DNA of 64,000 nt from NCBI GenBank assembly GCA_037954325.1, contig JBBMNZ010000030.1, positions 9,065,501 to 9,129,500 of the forward strand, read 5' to 3'. The notes beneath the pieces were generated by a model. That model was not told the origin of the DNA and searched no databases. It saw only the letters and a program-made list of their open reading frames with translations. Positions 56,669-64,000 of this stretch are shown here, piece by piece; the first letter of the stretch is position 1; each line of letters opens with the position of its first letter. This stretch comes from Fistularia commersonii. Lineage: Eukaryota > Chordata > Actinopteri > Syngnathiformes > Fistulariidae. The position numbers and the translations under genes are program-made.

Positions 56669-56720
<52 letters not shown>
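56612..56720. repeat. GGAT/GATA microsatellite
   Basis: A run of GGAT units changes into GATA units over about 108 bases. A shorter GATT tract lies at about 56985-57015. Confidence 0.95.
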
Positions 56721-56722
<2 letters not shown>

Positions 56723-57175
56723 GACTTAATGCAACAAAAAATATTATTTTCTCATGGCTCTCTTCTTCCAGGTCTAAGCTAATAATAAATGGATTACAGT
56801 ATATGTGTGTGTGTGTGTATTTTTTTAATTCAATTAATAAATCAATGAATTCAAAAATATATTTGTTAAGCTTAGAAATAATTAAAATGTCCTAAACAAG
56901 TATAAGTTAGTAAGCTGTCATGAATAATTTAAGTATTTAGGTTAGCATCACAGATGTTTTGTACAGCAGATAGCTAGATGGATGGTTTGATTGATTGATT
57001 GATTGATTGATTGATGGATTGGTGAGCTCAGCTCAGAAACAAAGGACTATCTTTTATTTGATTGTACTTTTTCATGATGAGTCTTATATCCTGTACTGTA
57101 CATCCACCCATCATTTATCCCATGAATGTTGCATTTTGTCCTGAACACACTCCATGATGGTCCCAGTGCTGGTGG

Positions 57176-57237
<62 letters not shown>

Positions 57238-57790
57238 CACCTTGAGTGAGCCCAAGATGGCCAACACAGAAACACACAGGATTAGCTAGAGAACAATAAC
57301 AATGCTTTAAAAAAAACAAGCACAATAATATTGTACCGACAGGAACTGTCATTTTAATTTATCTGCTAATTGAAACTGTCTCATAATTTTTTTTGTTTTT
57401 TTCTAAAAAAAAATGAGATCTCTGCACATACAAAATGGTAATATAGACTGTAGGCTAGCCACTTACATGTTTCATTTTTAATATCAGTGAAAAAAGATTG
57501 TGATTTAAATATCAACTTTGGGATATCATCTGTAACTTATTTGTCATTTCTCGTCATTTTAAGGTAATTTCTTGTTGACATTTGGAGTTGCATCTTTATG
57601 ACTTGTTTGCTGTTTACGAAATTTATGGTTGAACGGAAGTGTTTTTTTTTTAACATTTATCAAGTGATGTCTTTGATAAAAACTAGTGCTATATTTATCA
57701 GACAACACATAAAAATGTATCCTGTGATTTTTGCAAAACATGTAACACACACACAAACACACTAATGGCAAAAGTTGGCGCGTCACCATT

Positions 57791-57804
57791 GTTGCCATAG
57801 CAAC
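57791..57804 (+). promoter_or_regulatory. RFX X-box-like palindrome, copy 1
   Basis: GTTGCCATAGCAAC is a near-perfect X-box (half sites GTTGCC and AGCAAC around AT) bound by RFX factors in cilium-gene promoters. It lies about 134 bases before the ATG at 57938. Confidence 0.6.
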
Positions 57805-57937
57805 GGAGAGACGATTGTCCTGAAATTTAATCGGAAAACTCCTGTCGGATTCTCGAATCTCCAGTAAACCTCTGTCTTCTGGATCTTTACCTGCTGAACC
57901 CCTGAAACACCCGGTTACCGGTGAACCTGCTCCCGGT

Positions 57938-57981
57938 ATGTGCGCTCCCGGGGAGCAGCGCCACTGTTATTACCCAGACAG
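57938..57981 (+). CDS. Short first exon after X-box, copy 1
   Basis: ATG 57938 encodes MCAPGEQRHCYYPD and a phase-2 donor (CAG|GTAAAT). Splicing to the acceptor TTTCAG at 58376 would give a stop after nine more codons, so a real protein would need another acceptor. The product is unknown; it could be the start of a cilium-related gene or a broken copy. Confidence 0.35.
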
Positions 57982-59035
57982 GTAAATGAATTAAAATAAC
58001 TTTAAATTCATTTAAAATCAACAGATTGACCCATGACGCGGGATGGAAATAATCTCAATCCGACAGTTAAAAGTATCAGATCTGGATTACCGAAGGAAGC
58101 CGTTATTTATCTAGGATTAATTGCACCAACCGGTTAAAGACATCTTTAACAGTTTATGTTTGCCAGTTTCGTTGGGCGTGGTTTACTTTTTATAGAAATA
58201 AAAGAAAAATCAAAACAGGGAGAAAGAGCAGATTTAACGACATTTAAAGCGTTAAAGCGAGCGGTAAACAATAACTTCCCAGGCGGTTTTTTTTCGGTTT
58301 CCGACGGAATACTGCTGTCAACATTTTTTATATTTATTATTTAAAAAAATGTTTGTTTTGTTTTTTTTTATTTCAGTGATATTTCGGATATTTTGGCCCT
58401 CTGAGCGGCCTGTCGGTTATACATTTAGCAGAATGGAGAGAAGCGCAGAGCATAAGGATGCGCGAGCTGTGAACGAACCGTTCAAAATTCTAGAGTCATT
58501 CAACTGATTCATTTGTCATGGTTCCATTACCTCCACCAGCTCGTTCACCAGCTCCACTAGACAACACGTCACTATATTGTGAGACTTCCATTCTGCCTGT
58601 ATTTGTATAAATATATCATATTGATAAGGTATATCAAATTTATCGCTGTATTAGCCCTGTGGGAACAGCAGCAGATCCGTTTTCTTGTTTCGACTCTTTT
58701 TAAAGTTTGCACAACTACATATCTTCATTCAAACGTTGCAGTGCTCGTTCTTCTGATTTTTGCATTTATTTTGGAGAGAAAAAAACAATTTCACCACAGA
58801 GAATAGTCTATCTTTTACTCTACTATCACAACACAGTAGATCAACTCTGGGTGACTGACTCAGTGATTCAAATGATTCAAAAACACAATCAAACCAGAGA
58901 TCAAACCATCGGCGATCGGGTGTGTGTGTGCACACACACACGTCAAATAATGGCTGTCATTTTTAAGTTATCGCCAATGTATTTGTGGAGATTCTATAGA
59001 CCATACATCAGGGCTATATGAAGAATCACTTCTTT

Positions 59036-59335
59036 TTTTTTTTTTAATTTAATCTTTATTTAACAAGGAAAAAAGTCCTGTCGAGATTAGAAACCTCTTT
59101 TACAAGGGAGTCCTGGCCAAGAGGCAGCAATAAGTTACACACAGACAATATTACAAAGGAGAAATTACAGCTTAACAAGTTGACCTCTAGTGTTCTGAGT
59201 CTGTTTTTAAAAGCATTTCGTGAGATAAAATTAGGGAGTTTCCAGTCTTTTTGAAGTAAGTTCCATGCAGTGGGGGCAGCATAGGCAAGAGCCCTTTTTG
59301 TCCTATGTTGTTTGATAAGACAGACAGACATGATC
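59036..59335 (-). mobile_element. L2/Rex-like LINE 3' end, antisense
   Basis: The minus strand reads RTKRALAYAAPTAWNLLQ, which is typical of the C-terminus of fish LINE reverse-transcriptase ORFs, and ends in a recognisable 3' tail (CTTTATTTAACAAGGAAAAAA on the plus strand). Confidence 0.7.
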
Positions 59336-59399
59336 AACCTGCTGACATGTCACAGACACTATGTGCGTGAAACCTTGTTGTTCTTTATCTTACCTCATT

Positions 59400-60850
59400 C
59401 AAGTGCAGACTTTTAACTGTTCCTTATCTGATCCCACCGTGCAGCCTCACGGTCTAACAGCTCCTCCTCCTGTTCAGTTCCTTGCTCAGCATCGTCCTCG
59501 TTCCTATCCTCAAGCTCAGGTTGTTTGTGGGAATCTTCCTGCTCAGCATCCTTGACCTGCAGCTCCTGCCTTATTCCCACCTTTCCTTCCAGATGCCCTC
59601 ATTTTACCCCCCCTTGCACAAGTTAATCACTATCCTTTGTGTCCTTCCTCCTGTATATCATCCTGCTCAGCCTCTGTGTGTCTCTCCTACCAGAGTTCCT
59701 CCTGCTGCCTTTCAAACATTCTCTGACCCTACTATTTCTCCTGTATTTACTCCCAAATGCCCCTTTGCTCCCCTGACTTCTCAAACTCCTGCTGCTCCGG
59801 CTCATTCCTCTAATCCGGGGTTGTCAAACGTACGGCCCGCGGGCCGGTACTGGCCCGCCAGGAGGTCCTATCCGGCCCGTGAGATAAATCTACAATTTGA
59901 AAAAAATACATAAAAATTATGAACTGCTTTTAAATGAATATGCAGTTCCTATATTGTCTGCTAGCGGTGCACTTTTTTAATCAGTGTTGGCAACACGGCA
60001 CAACACTATGTGGCTCAGAACTTACAGCAAATGGCCGCAATGTGGCTTCCGGGTCTGTAAATAGCATTTTTACTTTGTGTGAGAAATGTAGCTGTTTTTC
60101 CGTTTGGACCCGACACCCTCATCGGCAAGATGTCGTTGTCAATAAAGAGAAAAATGGACATGGAGTGTAGGGTTTTCCAAGAAAAACGGACCACCTCTTA
60201 TTTGTTGGTTGAGGTTAACAAGAACCCTGTATGCTCGGTGTGGATGCAGCAAGTTTCTGTGCAGCAATGAGACTCGCTGCGGTTAAAAATACCACAAAAT
60301 GCACGGAGCAGTGCGAGGACACAACTGAGGCATAGTGTTGTTGAAATTGCGCTTACTTGTCTTCATGAATCTCAGGTTGTTCGTCATGTATTTTTTTAAA
60401 GAAATAGTTCATTACATCTAAAGACTTATCATTTACCTGTTCTCCTTTATGCTAAAACAAAGGAAAAATTTGGACTTAGTGTTACTTCTGGGGAATGACA
60501 CTATGATTTTACTGGTCCGACACCCTTGACATCAAATTTGGCTGTTTGTGGCCCCCAAACCAAAATGAGTTTGACACCCCTGCTCTAATCCTTCCTCTGT
60601 TGATGTTCCCGTTTTTATCCCTTCTCGGTCTCCCGCTAGTAAAACATGTTATTCAAGCGCTGTCTCTGTTTTTGTCACTGGTCCTCAGGCCTCTCCCCAG
60701 ACTAATCTGCTTGGCGAACTGTCAGCTGCCAGTAAACCTTCAGCACAGGGTGAAGCAGTGGGCCTTGCGAACGCCAGTCTTTGTAAGGAAGAGGTGGACT
60801 TGCGTGACATTTATCTGTCTCTGCTGGGCAACCCTAAACCTGAGTCCTGA
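59400..60850 (+). pseudogene. Pro/Ser-rich open frame interrupted by a hAT element
   Basis: A frame rich in Pro, Ser and Ala runs before the hAT (SPVFTPKCPFAPLTSQTPAA, ending SSNP at 59815). After it, the same frame can be followed from SSVDVPVFIPSRSPASK to GNPKPES and a stop at 60848-60850. Removing the 767-bp element and one target copy leaves the frame continuous. I do not recognise the product, which could be part of another mobile element. Confidence 0.35.
59816..60582. mobile_element. hAT element with exact 8-bp target duplication
   Basis: The target duplication CTCTAATC is at 59808-59815 and 60583-60590. Ends are CGGGGTTGTCAAACGT and the complement of CAGGGGTGTCAAACTC, a classic hAT terminus. 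Internal codons SIKRKMDMECRVFQEK near 60130-60190 are the N-terminus of a hAT (GTF2IRD2/ZBED-type) transposase. It is non-autonomous. Confidence 0.9.
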
Positions 60851-62042
60851 GTCCGGATGTAGAAGCATGACTGGAACAGTTCACGCGGGACGTGGAGGAA
60901 TGGGAACATCAGAAAAGCCACTGGTTGACGAAGGTCCCCGGAACTTCCTGTGGATCCGTCGCGCACAGAAAAGAAGGTATTTTTTAATTTGATAAATCAA
61001 CTTGCCAATACTCTTGTGAATTTCCTTGTGGCTACCTAGGTGAGGTCTTGTTGACTTTTGGGAATGTGTTGCATTGGTGACTTCTTGTTGCTGTTTACGT
61101 AACTTATAGTGAAGTGATATAATTAAATCACATTACGTTATATTATCCATCCATCAATCCATGCATATTCTTCCGCTTAATCTGCACTCAGGGTCGCAGT
61201 GATGCTGCAGCCTATCCCTATTTTATTTTATTTTATTTTATTTTATATTGTTAAGTTATTAAGTTTTCTTAATCACCTGCTTATACCATCTCATTTGATT
61301 ATATGATACAGTTTTATTAATTGCAATATTCAGTTATAAAGTTCTGTTATTCTGAGTGATGTGGACATCTCAGTGCCATCCCCGATGTGAAACAAGTCAG
61401 ACTATTGTACAACTATTTGAGAAGGTCCGTAACACACTCCATCATCCCCCAGTGCTGGTGTCTCACACACACACACACACACACACGCACGCACACACGC
61501 ACACACACACGCACACACACACGCACACACACACACTCACAGACGAGAAATGTCTGAGTAGGGAACGATATTGCACTGGTAGGGCCTGTCATTTTAATTC
61601 ATCTGCTCAATTTTCATCTAAATCTCTTCATTCTGTAAGAAAAATAGCTCCACATCCAGGATGCTCACTGGGACTGTCGGCTCGGGGCTTACTGTTTAGT
61701 TTTTTTAATTTATTTTTCAAAGGGCGTTATGCGATTTAAATCACAATTGGGTCACTTCTTCTGAATTTAAGGTGATTTTGAAATTCGGGATTGTTGATTT
61801 TTAAGGAGGGAGACCACACGACACATGGATCGTAACGGATCTGTCTTTTCTACAGGAAGACCTGTGTCAAGGGCGTGCGTCATTTGGCATCGGTATGACG
61901 TAAGAATGCATAAAAGTCGTGAAATTAGGAACATTAAAGTCTATCATCTATAATCAACGTCTATAATCGAAGTGGGATATATTATATTATAGGTTGCGCG
62001 TAAGAAACCTGTTTGCACGGACAATATCTGCGCGCCACCATT

Positions 62043-62056
62043 GTTGCCATGGCAAC
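62043..62056 (+). promoter_or_regulatory. RFX X-box palindrome, copy 2
   Basis: GTTGCCATGGCAAC is a perfect palindromic X-box, followed by an inverted CCAAT box (ATTGG). It lies 147 bases before the ATG at 62190. Confidence 0.65.
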
Positions 62057-62189
62057 GATTGGACGATTGTCCTGAAATTTAATCAGAAAACTCTTGTCGG
62101 ATTCTCGAATCTCCAGTAAACCTCTGTCTTCTGGATCTTCACCCGCTGAACCCCTGAAACACCCGGTTACCGGTGAACCTGCTCCCGGT

Positions 62190-62254
62190 ATGAGCGGCCA
62201 CTGCGCTCCCGGGGAGCAGCGCCTGGCGCCCGGGGACTGTTGTTACCCTGACAG
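62190..62254 (+). CDS. Short first exon after X-box, copy 2
   Basis: ATG 62190 encodes MSGHCAPGEQRLAPGDCCYP and a phase-2 donor (CAG|GTAAAT). It is longer than copy 1 by 21 bases, again in frame. If spliced to the acceptor TTTCAG at 62840, translation ends after a short YISDILAL tail. The function is not recognised. Confidence 0.4.
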
Positions 62255-62569
62255 GTAAATGAATTAAAATAACTTTAAACTCATTTTAAGATCAACAGAT
62301 CCATGACGTAGGATGGAAATAATCTCAATCCGACAGTTAAACAATCAAGATACAGAAGAAATCCGTTATTTAGCAATGGCCGGATAAAGAAATGTCATTT
62401 TGCGTCTAACTATTTTTGTCAGTTTCGTTGGAAAGACCTCATTTACTCTTTTTTAGAAATAAAATTAAAATAAAAAGCGAAACGAAGAGAAAGAGCAGAT
62501 TACAAAGTTTAAAACGTTGCAGGTGATAGATTTTATAGTTTCACTTCATAGTTTTATTTGTAATTCTTA

Positions 62570-62710
62570 TTCTCCCCCCCTTTTTTATACTGTTTATACA
62601 ATTTCCTACATTTTCCTACTATTATTTATTATTGTTATGTTTTACTTGAAACTCTGGCACAACAACTTCCTTCGGGATAAATAAAGTTGTTCTTATCTTA
62701 TCCTATCTCT
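62570..62710 (+). mobile_element. LINE 3' tail
   Basis: It ends CTCTGGCACAACAACTTCC, then GGGATAAATAAAG and TTGTTCTTATCTTA, the same tail as at 55.38 kb. It is absent from duplication copy 1, so it inserted after the duplication or was lost there. Confidence 0.6.
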
Positions 62711-63117
62711 TATTTATGACGATCGGGAAACAACCTCTTTCGATTGTTCAACTCTCGTGGTATATATTGCACTTGACGCTTTATTAATATTATTAACTAC
62801 GCTCAATAAATGCTTTGAGCTGTTTATTTTTGTTATTTCAGTTATATTTCGGATATTTTGGCCCTCTGAGCGGCCTGTCAGTTATAAATTTAGCAGGATG
62901 GAGAGAAGCGCAGAGCATAAGGATGCGCGAGTTGTGAACGAATCGTTCAAAATTCGAGAGTCATTCTGCTGATTCATTTGTCATAATTCCATTACCTCCA
63001 CCAACTCGTTCACCAGCTCCACTAAACAACATATCACTATATTGTGAGACTTCCATTCTGCCTGTATTTGTATAAATATATCAAATTGATCAGGTATATC
63101 AAATTTATCGCTGCATT

Positions 63118-63530
63118 TGTCAGGATCTCCTCTCGGCAGCCGAGAGGAGACACGGCTGGGATTAATTCGTAATTGGCGCCACCAGCGGCAGCTGCCGCTA
63201 ATCAAGAGCCCTATAAAGGGCAGCGGCACGCGCTGCCTGGTGCCGGGGGATTGTCCCAGACCACTGTGGACCCCTGGCACAACCGGACCGGACCCCTGCC
63301 ATGACCGGACCCCTACCCTGCCTTCACCCTGTCCGAGATGGGGCCCGTCCTGCCTTCACCCTGGCTGGGGCCCGTCCTGGTGAGACCCAACCCTGTGCGA
63401 CTCTGTCTCGGGGTCAGGGACTTACCAGCGACACCCTACCTGCCGTTCAACCCAAATAAAGTGCTTTCAACCCGGATTCCTGCTCCGAGGTGTGGTTCCC
63501 TGCCCGAGTCCGCCCCCGCACCCCATGACA
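63118..63530 (+). mobile_element. Solo LTR of a retrotransposon
   Basis: A 413-bp insertion starts TGTCAGGATC and ends CCCCATGACA (TG...CA ends, TGTCA/TGACA inverted), with an exact 5-bp target duplication GCATT at 63113 and 63531. It contains a TATA-like CCTATAAAGGG near 63210 and AATAAA near 63457. The empty site is visible in duplication copy 1 near 58650. No internal retroelement genes are present. Confidence 0.85.
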
Positions 63531-63757
63531 GCATTAGCCCTGTGGGAACAGCAACGGATCCGTTTTCTTGTTTCTACTCATTCCTTTTCCTCTGAGGGGC
63601 GACCAAAGAATCAGAGCCAACACACGAATAGCACAACTCACTCCCTCATAAAAAAATACATACATACAAAATTACTGCTTTCCTGAATTCTATTTTTGCA
63701 CCATGACTGTATATTGCACTACTGCTTTTTTACATTTGCACAACTGCATTTTGTACA

Positions 63758-64000
63758 TACAGGACTGTCTCAGAAAATTAGAATATTGTGAAAACTCTTT
63801 ATCCTCTGTAATGCAAAAACAAAAATGTCACATTCTGGATTCTTTACAAATCAGCTGAAATATTGCAAGCCTTTTAATATTCCTGATAATGGCTTACATC
63901 TTAAGAAAACTCAAAAATGCTATCTCAAAATATTAGAATATCATGAAAAAGTTATTTTGTTTCTGTAATTGCATTACAACTTTATCACAATATTCTAATT
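63758..64000. mobile_element. Tc1-like MITE, cut by the window end
   Basis: It starts TACAGGACTGTCTCAG. AATTAGAATATTGTGA at 63776-63791 has its exact inverse TCACAATATTCTAATT at 63985-64000, so the element should end about 18 bases beyond the window. The sequence is a very common fish element. Confidence 0.8.

Larger units (their letters stand above)
57050..58680. repeat. Segmental duplication, copy 1
   Basis: It shares ordered blocks with 61350-63115: ACACACTCCAT...CCAGTGCTGGTG plus a CA tract, CTGTCATTTTAATT, the X-box region, TCTCGAATCTCCAGTAAACC, ACCCGGTTACCGGTGAACC, GTAAATGAATTAAAATAAC, TTTCGGATATTTTGGCCC and CCTGTATTTGTATAAATA. Blocks are highly similar but separated by indels. The CA tract is at 57179-57234. 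Confidence 0.8.
61350..63600. repeat. Segmental duplication, copy 2
   Basis: Second copy of the 57.05-58.68 kb segment. It contains the CA tract at 61464-61536, the X-box at 62043, an inserted LINE tail at 62570-62710 and a solo LTR at 63118-63530. The duplicated sequence continues past the LTR (GCATTAGCCCTGTGGGAACAGC). Confidence 0.8.

Noticed and set aside
56304..56673. ORF running through the GGAT repeat
   Set aside because: The repeated MDGWMDGW-type translation comes from the microsatellite; the real gene here is on the opposite strand.
57047..57352. Minus-strand ORF with VCVCVC run
   Set aside because: It is a translation artefact of the CA microsatellite at 57179-57234.
60079..60270. 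ORF SIKRKMDMECRVFQEK as a host gene
   Set aside because: It is the start of a hAT transposase inside an element with exact 8-bp target duplications.

Overview
The window is vertebrate nuclear DNA, almost certainly from a teleost fish. Small exons sit in long AT-rich introns with GT-AG splice sites. The repeats are typical of fish genomes: RTE-type LINEs, hAT elements, L2-like LINE tails, a Tc1-like MITE, a solo LTR and many CA, CT, GATA and GGAT microsatellites. There is no bacterial-style gene organisation.

Layout. (1) 67-3898, + strand: the last five exons of a ZMYM-family gene, ending in the Crypton-derived C-terminal domain. (2) 5.34-52.09 kb, + strand: a CpG/CCAAT-type promoter, then an exon chain that stays in one reading frame for 49 proposed coding exons and about 3,550 codons, ending at 51545. 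Its order is KMT5A-like SET domain, C2H2 finger plus tyrosine-recombinase-like (YR) domain, a second SET domain, a second finger plus YR domain, a basic linker, five tandem copies of a 114-bp exon encoding an acidic 38-residue repeat, three copies of a four-exon MYM zinc-finger cassette, further MYM fingers, a Val-Pro-rich stretch, and a second copy of the Crypton-derived ZMYM C-terminus. Phases match at every proposed junction, but one exon start (near 37.19 kb) and the claim that all modules share one transcript are inferences. The alternative is two or three neighbouring genes. (3) 52243-56450, - strand: a six-exon type II C-type lectin receptor with an ITIM-like and an ITSM-like tyrosine motif in its tail. 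(4) 57-64 kb: a diverged segmental duplication. Each copy has an RFX X-box palindrome upstream of a short first exon, and the region is also disrupted by a hAT element, LINE tails, a solo LTR and a MITE that runs off the window.

How the parts may fit. SET, MYM and YR-derived modules are all chromatin- or DNA-associated families, so the large gene reads as a nuclear chromatin protein assembled from a histone-lysine methyltransferase fold and domesticated recombinases. The YR modules appear to have lost most catalytic residues, and the SET modules carry an altered core motif, so binding roles are at least as likely as catalysis. This candidate multi-fusion gene, with its tandem exon array, is the most unusual item in the window. 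The lectin gene is an unrelated immune-type neighbour.
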